DNA from: Blepharisma stoltei
Lineage: Eukaryota > Ciliophora > Heterotrichea > Heterotrichida > Blepharismidae
DNA: 64,000 nt
Direction of reading: 5' to 3'
Assembly (NCBI GenBank): GCA_914767885.1
Contig: CAJZBQ010000011.1
Span: forward strand, 310,001 to 374,000
Shown here: in pieces, positions 32,232 to 44,156 of the stretch
Layout of the letters: each line of letters starts with the position of its first letter
Position numbering within the stretch: position 1 is the stretch's first letter
Position numbers and translations under genes: made by a program
The notes under the pieces: generated by a model
Seen by the model: only the letters and a program-made list of their open reading frames with translations
The model's database searches: none
Told to the model about the DNA's origin: nothing

Positions 32232-33854
32232 ATGGACGTAGCTTCTATGCAATCAAGATTTGAAGAAAGGATCTTTGGATTCCAACAAGTTGCAGGTGCA
32301 GAATTACTCAAGAAAAAACAAGAAAATTATGCAGTTGAGCTAAGAAAGAAAATTCGGTCCCAAAACACTACAAAGCGAAGGGCGGTAGTAAGTGGGCATT
32401 CATTTCTTCTGCACTATAGCGAAAAAGAAAATGTATCAGTGGGCAACCTTCCTTTTCATCTGATAAAAATGAATCCAGAGCTTGCCTCTCCAGATGTTAA
32501 CCCAATTGAGAAGCTCAGAATTATCCGAGAAATTATGGTAGAAGATACTGATCGAAATGTTTTGGACCAAGGCTTAGAAGTCTTAGCAGGAGTATTAAAA
32601 ATTGAAGTAGACACCCCTTTCAGTACAATCGTGTACCTAGGATTTATCCCAATTCTTCAAAGACTAATGGACTATAAATACCCTACTCCAATAGTACTCA
32701 ATGCAACAATGTGTTTAGCAAACATATGCAATGGCCCTCATGAATATGCATCCCACGTGTTTAAATTAGACGGAATTCACAGTTTCCTGCGAATAATATC
32801 GTCTCGAAACATCCAACCTACAATTATGGCTATTAGAGGATTAGCTAATCTCTGTGGAGACTGCTATGAATTCTCAACAGCCATAATTGAATCAAATTTA
32901 ATTAATCAGCTTTCTCAATTGCTTGAGAACTGTAGAGATGACAATTTAGAGTTGATGGCAGTCATTTCCCATCTCGCTAGGAATATTACACAAAATGCTG
33001 ACGACATCTCAATTGAGCAGATTGATAAAATAGTGCAATGAATTGGGAAATTAATTATTTTTCAAGACCCTGAAATTAAAGACGACTGCTTAAAAGCCTT
33101 AAGAAATATTTCAAAATGTGAGGATAATAAAAAAATTGAACTGATTTTAGAGAACAATTTAGGAGAATTTTGTGTGCAAAGCTTAGGAAATTATGAAGAA
33201 AATTTATTAAAAAATGCTAGCAAAATTATAGCGAACTTTTTCGCTTTAGATATAGAGATTACTCAGCAGCTTTTAGATTGTGGAGTTCTAGATAAGTTAT
33301 TGCAGCTAATAAACCATCCTAGCTCTGAAATAAGAAGATCGGTTTATTTAGCGCTTTCTAATATATTATGTGGAACAAATTATCAGAAAACTAAATACTT
33401 AGACCATGAAATTGCAGCTTTTTCAATGAGGGGCTTAGAAGATGCAGATGCAAATGTTAAGCTTGAGTGTTCAACGATGTTAAAGAACTTTATAAATACT
33501 TCAGAATATGGGCTTACACTAAAATTGATTGAGCTTCGAATATTCGACTACTTGAAAAATGCTTTGGATAATGATATTGAGCCAGATTTTTTAAATAATA
33601 TTTTATCAATCTGCGATGGCTTATTGGAAGCTGGAAAACAAGAACAATACAGAATTCGAGATGTGTCTAATCAGATAGCTTTAATGTTTGAAGAATCTGG
33701 CTGTCTTGATGTACTTGAAAATATTATTGGGAACATGGAAGTTGGAGATATTTTCCAATATGCTCAACAAATTCATGAAGAATACTTTGGGCAATCATTT
33801 GATTCTACAGATACAAAAATTTATGAAGTCCCGGCAATATTTGAATTTAGTTAA
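32232..33854 (+). CDS. Importin-alpha-like armadillo protein
   Basis: 540 residues in one frame with TGA as Trp (KIVQWIGKL). The N-terminal basic segment (RKKIRSQNTTKRRAV) looks like an importin-beta-binding (IBB) region. About nine armadillo repeats follow, for example PIVLNATMCLANICNGP, IMAIRGLANLCGD and EIRRSVYLALSNILCGT. The N/W ladder of canonical importin alpha is only partly kept, so this is a diverged member. Importin alpha carries classical NLS cargo with importin beta. The spacer 31908-32231 before it shows nothing notable. Confidence 0.85.
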
Positions 33855-34438
33855 TTCGTTAAGTGTTATTAAAATTTAAAATAATTTGCTGTGTATTTCC
33901 TCTATTATATACTATGATTCATTGGCTTTTAATATTAATAAACATTGGTCGTAGATGATAAATAGATTCTTATAGATTGTCAAATATTTATATATTTATT
34001 AATCTTTTCTATCTAATTTAGCAATAAACAAGATAATAAGCAGCAATCCATATACATCCAAAAATAACTCAATGGAACTATCACAAAAATCACTAACGAG
34101 ATGACCATCTGGAAATTTTGCGGAATATTATTTTTTTAAAGTTATTGTTCGTATAGACTTATAGCTGAAGCTGCTCTGCTATTCTGAAAGTCTATTCTAA
34201 TTCAGCAGTAAACTTGAAAAATACTAAAAGCAATGAAATAGATTGGAGATTGAGGGATTAATCATTGACAAGCCGAAAATTCACAGCGAAAAGTTTTCCT
34301 AAGGGAGCCTAGGCTACTCTTATAAATATTACCCACCAAGAACACTAGGGCTTTTCCAACTAATAAATCCAAACTTATTTCTATCTGCTCTTCCACATCT
34401 TTGGTCACCCCTCAGCTTTTAATTATTTTCCGCTTAAA
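33855..34438. other. Intergenic spacer, slightly GC-richer patch
   Basis: No gene is seen. The stretch 34150-34420 is less AT-rich than normal spacers and could be an old retroposon, but I found no duplication or similarity to the other copies. Confidence 0.35.
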
Positions 34439-35559
34439 ATGCAATTCTCGAAACCCTTTTCGCCATTTATAATGTTTAGTGAGACAGTCAAGTCCAAGAT
34501 CAAAAAGTTCGATGTCTATCGAAAGCTTCCTCAAGATCTAACTGAGCCTACTTTATCAGGAGCTTTTGTATCAATTATAGCCTGCGCCTTTATGACCTTA
34601 CTTTTCTTAACTGAGCTCGCTGAATATCTCAAAGTTAGCACTAACACAGAAATGTTCGTTGATATTAACCGAGGTGGCGAAAAATTGGTCATAAACATAA
34701 ATATAGCATTCCCAAGGTATCCTTGTGGCCTTATTTCTTTGGATGCTCAGGATATTATGGGTTCACATGTAGTTGATGTAGGAGGATCGATGAAAAAAAT
34801 TAGGCTAAGCTCGGATGGGAAATTTATTGAGGAAGAGGATTTGTTTGAAAAAGAACACAAAGAAGAATCAGGGGTGAATTTACAAGAAATTAAAAAGCAG
34901 CTAGATAATAAGGAAGGGTGCCAATTAATAGGACACATTTTGGTGAATAAAGTACCTGGAAATTTCCACGTGTCAAGTCATGCTTTTCATAATCAAATGC
35001 ATTCAATTATTATCGGCGACAATTCAAAATTGGATTTATATTTTTTTTAAATTTTTTTTTTATCTAAAATAAATAATTATTTATAGTTAGTATTCTGCCA
35101 AGATTGGATTTATCACATGTTATTAACCATTTATCATTTGGAAGCAATAAAGATCTTGAGTTTATTAAAACCCATTTTGAAGAAGGAGTTTTAAACCCTC
35201 TTGATGAGCTAAAAAGAATAAGACCAGATGGAGTCAGAGATGCGTTGTCATATGAATATTACATTAAAGTCGTACCAACCACTTATCAGACCTTAGAAGG
35301 CGAAGAGTTCTTCGTACATCAATTTACTGCTAATACCAATGAATATTCCGCTCAAGGAATGCCAGCTGTCTTTTTCAGGTACGATTTAAGTCCAGTTACA
35401 GTAAAATTCTCTCAAACCAAAGAAAGCTTTTTCCATTTCATTGTTCAAGTCTGTGCCATAGTTGGAGGCGTATTCACTGTTGCTGGACTTATTGATAATT
35501 TACTCCACACTTCAATATCAAAAATTCTTAGAAAAAGAGATGCAGGCAAACTAGGATAA
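34439..35559 (+). CDS. Erv46/ERGIC3-type COPII cargo receptor
   Basis: 34439-35039 and 35114-35559 join in frame to 348 residues. The N-terminal cytosolic part (KKFDVYRKLPQDLTEPTLSGA) leads to the first membrane helix (FVSIIACAFMTLLFLTEL), then the lumenal domain starting with DINRGGEKLVINI, PCGLISLDAQDIMG, GCQLIGHILVNKVPGNFH, DLSHVINHLSFG and PAVFFRYDLSPVTV. The second helix is FIVQVCAIVGGVFTVAGLID. These are the hallmark blocks of the ERGIC/Erv41-Erv46 family, which cycles between ER and Golgi. The C-terminus KLG lacks the aromatic exit signal. Confidence 0.92.
35029..35113. other. 74-bp IES with an 11-bp pointer in the Erv46 gene
   Basis: ATTGGATTTAT occurs at 35029-35039 and 35103-35113. 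Removing one copy with the 63 bp between them gives SKLDLSHVINHLSFG, the conserved Erv46 sequence. The pointer contains an internal TA. The insert is nearly pure A/T. Confidence 0.85.
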
Positions 35560-35596
35560 TCTAAATTTAATATTGAATTATGAAATAAATTATATC

Positions 35597-37177
35597 TTAA
35601 CCTGAAAAGCTCATATCAAGTCTATTAAATGACTTTTTTGATGGTGCTTTACTATTTCCCATATTTCGCTCGTTTTGCTCTGTATTCACAACACACGACA
35701 AAAATTTGCTTGGCTGGGTCCAATGCATCATATTCGTAATTTTTCCCATCCAAGTTTTTCCGTTATCTAAAATTAAACTCGGGTTTTCTGCTGCTTCATG
35801 GACATCCATTACAATTTTATTTAAATCTTTTTCAAACGTAGAAAATGATTCAGCTGCGATTTGGTATTTTATTACATTAGTGACCGTATCCCTTACGCTC
35901 TGAGATTCCATCATTAGCGTCATAAGGGATTTATACAGTATATCCATTTGATATTTGAGCAAATTTAATACACGATTTTCTTCTGACATTTGAGAAAGCC
36001 CTTTTCAATCTATAGGAGCAGCTGGATTAGATCTTCCAGATAAATTTGGCTGCTTAGACTCTACAGAAGCTTGTTCAAGCTTTTGGTTTAGCCTTAGAAC
36101 TTCTGCTCTTGCAAGCTGTCTTTTTTTTTGAGCTTCTTCTAAGGTTTCATTAAGCTGATTTATTGTAATTTGGTTTTCTTTTAATGTCGCATTTAATTGA
36201 GATTGTGCATTTAACAGTTGAGACTTTTCAGATTCAAGCTCAGACACTTTTAGTTTATAGTCGTCCAATTCTTTCTGAAGATGTGCTGTACTTTGAGAGA
36301 CTTCGAGTTGGATTTCTGATAGTATTTTAGTTTCAAGCTGCATTATTTTGGCATTTTTTTCTTTAATTTCTTTTTCGAAGTTTTCTTTCAGCGTGTTAAA
36401 TTCTTTTTGTAAAGCATCGTATACGGATACTTTATCGCTGATTGAAGCTGATGAGTTTTTTAATCCTTCTTCAAGTTCTTGAATTCTTTGCTGCTTTCCT
36501 TTAACTTGAGCTTCTAAATCTTTTATTTTCTGAACATTTTCTCTATCACTTTGTCTTAAGGTTTTTGATTTCTTTTTGCTTTTATCATACTCTTCTTGTA
36601 CTTTTTTTAGCGATAATTCCGCTTCTCCTTTTTTCTTGTTAGAAGTTTCTAATAATTCTAATACCAAATTGTAATCTTCTTCAAGTTTCTTTTTACATTT
36701 ATTTAGTATTTCAACATCTTCTTGAAGTTTTGAATTTTTCTCTTCAGAAAGTCTTAGCTTGTTTTGAGTTTCTTCTAGGACTTGAAGTGTTTTGCTCGCT
36801 TCTTCGAAAGCTTTGGACTGTTTTTCAAGTTCATTGTTTCTTTCTCTGAAGTATTTAATTTCTTGTGCACGGCTCTCCAGTAAGGTTTTAAAATCTTCAG
36901 CTTCTCCTGATAGCTTCTTAGCGAGGTTTTGAAGCTCTTCGCAATGGGTTTTATATAATTTAAGCTCTTCTTCGATTCTTGAACAATCGCGCTTAGCCTG
37001 TTTTTTGCTTTCGTCAAGACTTTCAACTTCTCGAAGCTTTTCTTTTAATTCTGTATCTAATTTTATTACTATTTGAATCAGGTCAGACTGTGGAACTCCT
37101 GATAGGGCATGAGCATCAAGGACGTCTCCTTCTTCTTTCTTTTTGAAAAATTTTTCAATAGACTTTTTCATCATCAT
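35597..37177 (-). CDS. Golgin-like coiled-coil protein
   Basis: 526 residues read through a TGA (Trp in PIDWKGLS at 36005). Residues about 35-380 are a continuous coiled coil. The C-terminal 130 residues are globular-looking (SVRDTVTNVIKYQIAAE, GKTWMGKITNMMHW). The C-terminal block does not match the GRIP or GRAB signature clearly. A vesicle-tether or cytoskeletal role is plausible but not shown. It is convergent with Erv46, whose stop is 37 bp away. Confidence 0.72.
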
Positions 37178-37694
37178 TTAGATTATTAATGTAATTTGAA
37201 GTTCTACTTGGAAAATTAAATAAACGTAAGAATTATATAATTTTATTTACATAATGGCATATATTAAATTACATGATTTTTTTAAATCTATATCTCAACT
37301 TTTTCATATTAAGGATTCCTCATATTAAATTTAGCTGGCAATGCCACATAAGTTCAGCAATAATTTAGAGTGGAGTATTATCTTACACAATTATGTAAAA
37401 AAGAACCCATATAATAAAATTGTAATATGGGATGGTTTAAGGACCAATATAATCGCCAAAAAAAACATTTATTATCATGATGTTTTAAAATCAAAAGGAC
37501 ATTACCATTATTCCTTTACTCATATTTCTGAATAATTTCTATTTATTATGAAAGCGAAAAAGACTTAATTTTATTGTGAAATTTATAAATTTTAATTTTA
37601 AAACAATTACTAGTCTACTGTGTGTAGGAGCCATTTTAACTTAGTTATTGCAAATATTTTGCTTAAATAAAAAAAAATTCTAATTTAATTAAAT
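37178..37694. other. Intergenic spacer with a weak 64-codon frame
   Basis: 37341-37535 is an open plus-strand frame (MPHKFSNNLEWSII...). It has ordinary composition and no recognised family, and could be a tiny gene or chance. The rest is AT-rich spacer. Confidence 0.3.
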
Positions 37695-38909
37695 ATGTTA
37701 CGTCAGCATCAATTTCACTTTGGTGTTGACATTAATTATAAAAAACTTATAATGAATAAAATCATAGCCATTGCAGCGCCTCTCATTTTGTCAGTTCTTC
37801 TTCACATATACATTTTAAACCAAGAATTAATTCCAGAAGCCTATTATAACATTGAAGATTTGATAACATCTAAGGGCTATAATTTCACATATCACTATGT
37901 AATTACTGATGATGGGTATATACTAAAAGCATTTCGTATATTTAAAAGCTCTCCAAACGGAAAACCAATTCTTTTCATGCATGGATTAGCTGGTAATGCT
38001 GATTGCTTTTTAATAAATATCAACTCAAAAGCGCCTGCGTTTCGACTGGTAGATGAAGGTTTTGATGTTTGGGTACTTAATAGTAGAGGAAATAATTATA
38101 GTAGAAATCATACAATTTATGATGTCGAATCAAAGGAATTTTGGGCATATACAGCTTCTGATATCACATTTTATGACATTCCAACTTATATAAAATATAT
38201 CAAAGGTATAACTGGATATGATAAGCTTTCTTATATAGGCCATTCGCATGGAGCATCCCTTATGATTGCTTATCTTGCTCTGAATTCCGATTTTTCAGAG
38301 GATATATCTGTGGTCATATCAATAGCTGGAAATGGTCCTCAAGTTAATCTAAGGTCGTATATGGTTAAACTAGCTTTATCTAATTTTTTTTTGGACTTTG
38401 CAGATTGAATTGGAATTAAAGTGGTTATGGATTCTCCGTCATATTGGGTTGCTAAGCTTATTCAAGTATTTCCTATGGGCGCTTATTATCTTAGTAGAGA
38501 TATTTATGATTACACAATTCATAAAGACAAGCCTGAAGGAATAGCTTATTATGCCTTAAAATTTCAAGGTGGGGTGGGCATAAATTCTCTAAGATATTGC
38601 AAATCGCTTATAGAGAGCCATGGGTTGATCCAGCTATACGATCATGGGCCAATTAAGAATATGGAATTATATGGAAGTATTGAGCCTCCTATAGCAGATT
38701 ACTCTAAAGTCAAAAGTAAAATTGCAATTATTGGAGGAAAGTATGACAAGTTAATACATCCTGATGATACTTTTTCTCTATATAAATCTTTGCCCAAAGA
38801 AATTGTTATTCACTATAAAATTTATGAGCATGACCATGGAACTTTTTTGTTATCCAAAAATATGGACTATCTAGAAGATGTTATTAGGATTCTTAACTCA
38901 AATAAATAA
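37695..38909 (+). CDS. Acid-lipase-type alpha/beta hydrolase, copy 1
   Basis: 404 residues with TGA as Trp in FADWIG. A hydrophobic N-terminal segment after the second Met (MNKIIAIAAPLILSVLLHIY) is a signal peptide or anchor, so the start may be at 37752. The region SKGYNFTYHYVITDDGYIL is the AB-hydrolase-associated lipase block, followed by PILFMHGLAGNADCF (oxyanion region), nucleophile elbow GHSHG, and candidate Asp (GGKYDKLIHPDD) and His (EHDHGTF). Fits gastric/lysosomal acid lipases that hydrolyse triglycerides or sterol esters. It is uninterrupted, unlike its tandem copy. Confidence 0.9.
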
Positions 38910-38949
38910 ATATTATTACAAAATTTAATTAAATATACTAATTTAGTTT

Positions 38950-40651
38950 ATGAAATTTGTTAAATTAGCTAAATTTCGCATTGCTGTGGACATTAATTAT
39001 AAGAAGATTAAGATGAATTTAATCATAATTATTGGAGTTCCTGTGATTTTATCTCTTCTCCTTCATATCTATATATCAAGCCAAGAATTAATCCCAGAAG
39101 CCTATTATACCATTGAAGAACTTATTAAATCTAAGGGCTACAATCGCACAGATCACTATGTAATTACGGAAGATGGATATATACTAAAAGCATTTCGTAT
39201 ATTCAAAAGCTCTCCAATTGGAGCACCAATCCTCCTTATGCATGGATTAGGTGGGAATTCTGATTGCTTTTTAATAAATATCAATGCAAAAGCACCTGCA
39301 TTTCGACTTGTGGATGAAGGCTTTGATGTCTGGGTTCTTAATAGCAGAGGAAATACTTATAGTAGAAATCATACGAGCCTTGAAATTGATTCAAAGGAAT
39401 TCTGAGCATGAACTGCTTCTGATATTGCAACTTATGATATTCCAACCTATATAAAATATATCAAAGGCATAACCGGATATAATAAACTGGCTTATTTAGG
39501 TCACTCTCAGGGAGCAGCACTTATGATTGCATATCTTGCTTTGAATTCTGATTTTTCGAAGGATATATAGCTGGAGAATGCAGCTTGACTCTTAAAATAT
39601 AATTTAACCCTTTCAAATTGGATCAACAAAGTAGCCTTTTTGACTCCTAAACACTTATAGCATAATTTTCGGATTTTATTAAAAAGCAAATTCTCATATA
39701 GCGAGTTATAAGGATTCTAGACCTATATCTGTAGTTATATCTATTGCTGGGAATGGTCCTAAAGTTACTCCAAGATCGTATATGATTAAGCTCCTTTTAT
39801 CTGATTGTTTTTTAAATTTTGCAGATTGAATTGAAATGAAAGTAATAATGGATACTCCATCATATTGATTTGCTAACACTCTTTGGTGAAAGAGCAAAAT
39901 CATTATTAGAAAAATAATTGCTGTTGAAATTAATCTATGAACGAGGAAAGATATTTAGCGATGAATTTGTTCTATAAAATATTTTGATATATAAATAATG
40001 ATTATTATAATGAATTCTCGAGCTATTTCATTAAATTTTAAATAGCTCGCATTCTAGAACATAAGATATACAAATTTGATTTTTACTTTCAAATTTTGAA
40101 TACTAAAATTTTTTTGAGAATACATTAATTTCCCTCTGTGAGCGAACTTTAATAAATTATGCTCATTATGAAGGGGAAAGAATAAGCTTATTCAGGCTTT
40201 TCCTTTGGGTGCATATTATCTTAGCCGTGACAGATATGATTACACAATTCATAACGATAAGCCTGAAGGCATGGTTTATTATGCCTTGAAATTTCCTGGT
40301 GGAGTGAGTATAAACTCTCTGAGATATTGCAAAGCAACCCTGGAGAAAAATAGCTTTATCCAGCTATATGATCATGGACCTATTAAAAATATGAAATTAT
40401 ATGGAAATGCTATTCCCCCAATAGCAGATTACTCTAAAGTCAAAAGTAAAATTGCAATTATTGGAGGAAAGCATGATCAGGTTATACATCCTGATGATAC
40501 ATTTTCTCTTTATAAATCTTTGCCTAAAGAAATCGTTATTCACTATAAAATTTATGAGCATGACCATGGAACATTTTTGTTATCCAAAAATATGGACTAT
40601 CTAGAAGACACTATTAAAGTTCTAAATCTTCCCCCTTTACTTATTAATTAA
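38950..40651 (+). CDS. Acid-lipase-type alpha/beta hydrolase, copy 2 (two insertions)
   Basis: 38950-39563, 39724-39873 and 40183-40651 join to 410 residues, closely similar to copy 1 along the full length. The nucleophile elbow is GHSQG; Asp and His regions (GGKHDQVIHPDD, EHDHGTF) are kept. TGA is Trp in three places (KEFWAWTAS and YWF). The uninterrupted paralog fixes both joins: KDISVVISIAGNGP and FANKL-type AKLIQ. The pair arose by tandem duplication, only 40 bp apart. Insertions probably came after duplication, or were lost from copy 1. Confidence 0.88.
39564..39727. other. TATA-bounded IES in lipase copy 2
   Basis: TATA at 39564-39567 and 39724-39727; 160 bp removed. It contains ACCCTTTCAAATTGGATCAA, which resembles a family-2 MITE end, and a palindromic CTATA/TATAG feel near the edges. 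The paralog proves the position. Confidence 0.85.
39874..40185. mobile_element. Decayed family-1 MITE in lipase copy 2
   Basis: TAA at 39874-39876 and 40183-40185. Ends are eroded (CACTCTTTGGTGAAAGAGCAA and CCCTCTGTGAGCGAAC plus GAAGGGGAAAG), but the interior (GATATATAAATAATGATTATTATAATGAA) follows the family. Removing 309 bp reproduces the sequence of the intact paralog. Confidence 0.88.
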
Positions 40652-41048
40652 TACTTTATTTATCTTTATTAATTGGGTACTAATTAAAATGAAAACATAA
40701 TATTATTAAAACGCTTCAAAAACCATTCTAAAAAATAATTAAAAATATTTTTGCTTATTATTAAATGGAGGATTAAGTAATTACTTATAATAAATTTTTA
40801 TTGATCTTTCATGGAGCAACTATAAGTGCTACAGAAATGAAGTTAATTTCAATTAAAAATAAAATAAAAATTACATATATTTGCTCTCATAAATTAAAAT
40901 AAATAACTAATGTAATTTATTGCTGCGAATTTTAATAATATAGTAATAAAATTTTTATATTCAATCAAATTAAAGCAAAAGTTTTTAATTTAAATATCAC
41001 TGCAATATCTAAAAATAACCAAATATGCTGGGACATTTTGATTTTGCT
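40652..41048. other. Intergenic spacer with no gene seen
   Basis: About 400 bp of very AT-rich sequence between convergent genes. Nothing recognised. Confidence 0.4.
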
Positions 41049-42023
41049 TTAAAACTGCTTAGGTTCATATTTTCCAATCAACTTCTTACACCTTCTACAT
41101 CTATGATGTATTTCCTGATACTTTTCCCAATTATCTATTTTCGTGCAGCACTTAATAAAATCCCCAACACAACATATAACTTTTCAAATAGGTAAAGTCG
41201 GCATTTTAAGAGAAACCAGCGTTGAAGTTTCCAACTCACAATATTTACAGTATAGCTTTGTAGGGAGAATTCCAAGGTCGTTACTGCCATTGTTTATTAC
41301 ATTATTTTCATAAATAAACTCATTGTCTTGAAAAAGCTCATTGTCATCTATTTCTATCCCTTGAGTTGCCAAAACTATTGTTGTAGCATTTCCTTCAGTT
41401 TTTGTAAAATGCTGAGGGTCTATGCATTCCGTTAATTCAGTGTCTTGGCTTTGAGCTTCTCTGCGAACTTCTATTTCAGACGCAAATAAAGAAGAAGTTC
41501 TTATTTCTGAATTATAAAGAGAAGATCTTGGCTCAATTGTAGAAGCAAACATAGAATTTTTAGATAAATTTGTTGACCTATGACTTGCTTTGTATTTTCC
41601 TGTTGAGTATTCTTCACTTACACTAGAATCTGGGTCATTTTGAACTGCAGGATGGGCAGACTTATCCATATTGATGGAAAGATGTGCCACCCGAGAGATT
41701 GAGCATTTTTTTTGAAAGGATTTTATCTTGGCTGTTTTAGTAAATTCATAGCTTTGATTTATGTCTTTTATTATTACACTTGGCTGCCTTCTATGCACTG
41801 GTGCATTCGGTGTTTCATCTTCGAATTGAAGAACTTTAAAAGCTTTCCTTGAATTTGGATTTGTGCAAACTAATGATAATTTGTCTATAGAAAATGATGG
41901 AGTTTTGGGTTTATCTTGTAGGGATAAGCCCCTATGCATTACTGCTAAAGAATGGATAGATAAGTGGCAGTCTGTAGGGATTTTTGGGGATGAGGAGATA
42001 TTACCCGCGCTTGAAGTACTCAT
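41049..42023 (-). CDS. LITAF-like zinc-domain protein with a disordered N-terminus
   Basis: 324 residues when TGA at the PIWKV position is read as Trp; the apparent end at 41184 is not real. Residues 1-250 are Ser/Thr-rich and probably disordered. The C-terminal block has KLYCKYCELET, a middle segment with PIWKVICCVGDFIKCC, and HHRCRRCKKLIG. That is the CxxC...HxCxxC pattern of LITAF domains, but the middle is less hydrophobic than usual. It may still be membrane-associated. It is the second such domain in the window, with no sequence sign of recent duplication. Confidence 0.65.
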
Positions 42024-42251
42024 TTTTATATAATAATTTTAGCAGTAAATTTTATCTCTGGAAATCGCATCAATTTCATATTGAATTTAAAATTTATACA
42101 AAATTGTCATTTAATCTCGATAAAATAGCAATAATAGGCGGACCAAAAAAAAGAGATCTATATATAATATAAAATTTTTATTAATAAAAAATCCAATGAT
42201 CAATAGTGCAAAATAGCATTAAACTATTTGAATTTTCTCCGTATAATAAAA

Positions 42252-42662
42252 ATGCTTAAACTGCTGAGACTTACTAGAAGATCATACCATCCCAAAGTTG
42301 TTGAATATTACGAAAATCCGAAAAACGCTGGGTCTTTTGATAAGAAAAGCAAAGAAGTTGGAACTGGGGTAGTTGGAGCTCCTGCATGCGGAGATGTAAT
42401 GAAGCTCCAAATAAAAGTCGAAAACGGAAAAATAGCTGATGCAGTTTTCAAGACATTTGGATGTGCATCGGCAATAGCTAGCTCATCCTATGCAACTGAA
42501 TATATTAAAGGCCTTAGCTTAGATGAAGCAATGCAGTTAAAGAACTCAGATATTGCATCTTATCTCCATTTGCCACCTATTAAGTTGCACTGCTCTATGC
42601 TAGCTGAAGATGCAGTTAAAGCTGCAGTTAAAGACTTTCAGAAAAAAAATGAAACAGAATAA
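42252..42662 (+). CDS. ISCU: Mitochondrial iron-sulfur cluster scaffold IscU
   Basis: 136 residues from the first true ATG (MLKLLRLTRR), a basic, Arg-rich N-terminus typical of a mitochondrial presequence. The IscU core follows: YHPKVVEYYENPKNAG, GAPACGDVM, FGCASAIASSS and LPPIKLHCSMLAEDA. The three cluster-ligand cysteines and the chaperone-binding LPP(V/I)K loop are all present. Assembles Fe-S clusters from sulfur delivered by the Nfs1 desulfurase complex. No interruptions. Confidence 0.96.
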   Translation: MLKLLRLTRRSYHPKVVEYYENPKNAGSFDKKSKEVGTGVVGAPACGDVMKLQIKVENGKIADAVFKTFGCASAIASSSYATEYIKGLSLDEAMQLKNSDIASYLHLPPIKLHCSMLAEDAVKAAVKDFQKKNETE

Positions 42663-43423
42663 ATAATTAGTTGTCAATAAAAATTAATTTTTATGCACCT
42701 GAAATATAAGTTTCCAATTAAATCTCATTGAACAAGATTTTTCTTTAACTTTGCGATGAAAAGAAGAGAAATTTAAATAGATAAATCTACAATTGGCTTA
42801 ACCCATTCTGATTTTTTTAACGCTTGATATAAAAAATTACTAGTTTCAAAGCAATCAATTAATTGGAAAATATGGGAAACATTCCTCATTCTCTATTTTT
42901 AAATAAGATAAAATAAAGATGATTTTTGTAAATACATGGAGATCTTAATCAAGATACACCTATTGGAAGAGCTGGTGAAGATTTCAGTGATTTAGAAGAA
43001 TAGCAGAGATGAATTGCTTGAGATATCAAGAGATAAAAGAAATAATATCAGTTATGAGAGAAATTGTATGATTTCTAAACAGTTAATAAGTAACAATCTT
43101 AAAATGCAATATTTTTTCTTATTTTATTAAAAAACTCTTTAATAATAAAATCAGTCACAAGAAAAGGCCACTAAGAATTATTGGGTTTAATTTTATTATT
43201 TTTATAAAATAAAACCTCTTTAATGTAAAAAAGCCTTTAATTGTATTTATAAACATTTCTTTGCATTTTTAAGTGTTTCAGGACTATGAAAAACTTTATT
43301 TTTAGAGCATAAATTTATTTTTTTCTTATTATTCTCATTAAAAAAACGAAAGAGGTAACTTGAAATTGCTGATATATTATTAAATTACCAACGTTGTCTT
43401 CTGTGAAATTCTCTGTTCTTTTA
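42663..43423. other. Intergenic spacer with no gene seen
   Basis: About 760 bp of AT-rich sequence. A few short open stretches such as around 42940-43030 are not convincing. No repeats found. Confidence 0.4.
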
Positions 43424-44100
43424 CTACAAAAAAGGAGCTTCTTCATCTTCATCTGAACTATCCCTATCAGGTGGTCTAAAAATCCTCATCTGTATTTCTT
43501 CCTGTCCTCTGATGGCATGCTCTTTTCTTCCTATTAAATAAACCATTATCCCCAGTATCATTACATATATTCCTGCAGCTCACAAGCATGTGAATCCAGC
43601 TTCATCTCTAATTTAAGTTAAGTTAAGTGTTATAAGGCCATAAGTGGATAGACTAATAGTCTGTTTATCTAGCGTAAACCACCTAGCCTAAGGATTAGTT
43701 TCCGAGGTTAGAGCCATCTCTTGCAGATGTCCCGTTAGTCCAGATAAGCAATCACTAAGTGGAAGGCAAAACCTAAAACTTCCCTCCAAACCCGAAGGCT
43801 TACTTCAAAAAGTGAGGCACTATTTTCAGCTTCATCAGGATAGACCCTATCTGCTCCATAAGGAGTGTGTCTCGGAGTTTCATCTTCCATCAACATCACC
43901 ATTTTATTCTCCTTCATCTCTGGGATCCCATTAATTTCAATATATTCATAATCCCCAATCAGCAACGACCCCATAATAACCTAGCTATAAAATACCAAAA
44001 TAATGCTCCCAAAAAGACTTATTCCAGTGCATATCTCTATAAATACCATGTTGGTTTTATTCCTTTGATTTCATACTTTGGAATTATATATAAATGTCAT
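43424..44100 (-). CDS. TMEM230-like two-helix membrane protein
   Basis: 44100-43996, 43980-43932 and 43608-43424 join to 112 residues after removing a 15-nt intron and an IES. Two hydrophobic segments (GISLFGSIILVIMGSLLIG and AAGIYVMILGIMVYLIG) connect through a short loop, and the C-terminus is acidic (PPDRDSSDEDEEAPFL). Length, two-helix design and the GSxxLxxGSLLL-like first helix suggest the TMEM230 (DUF872) family of vesicle-trafficking proteins, but similarity is weak. The ATG is 56 bp from the divergent PP2C start. Confidence 0.55.
43609..43936 (-). mobile_element. SINE-like retroposon, group A copy 2, in the TMEM230-like gene
   Basis: Minus-strand copy with 5' end AGAATAAAATGGTGATG near 43910 and a tail CACTTAACTTAACTTAA at 43613-43630. 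A 10-bp duplication CTTCATCTCT is at 43600-43609 and 43912-43921. However, the reading frame closes only with a TAATT pointer (43609-43613 and 43932-43936), 11 bp outside the target duplication on one side. Confidence 0.75.
43981..43995 (-). other. 15-nt intron in the TMEM230-like gene
   Basis: Minus-strand GTATTTTATAGCTAG; removal bypasses a TAG and joins GSIIL to VIMGSLL inside a membrane helix. Confidence 0.8.
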
Positions 44101-44156
44101 AACTAATGCTTTCTAATCTGAGAATTTCATTAATGTCCTAGTTGCTCTTTGTATAA

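Noticed and set aside
43600..43921. Excision of the TMEM230-like insert at its 10-bp target duplication
   Set aside because: The join shifts the frame and ends at a stop after 18 codons, while the TAATT join gives a two-helix protein of expected length.
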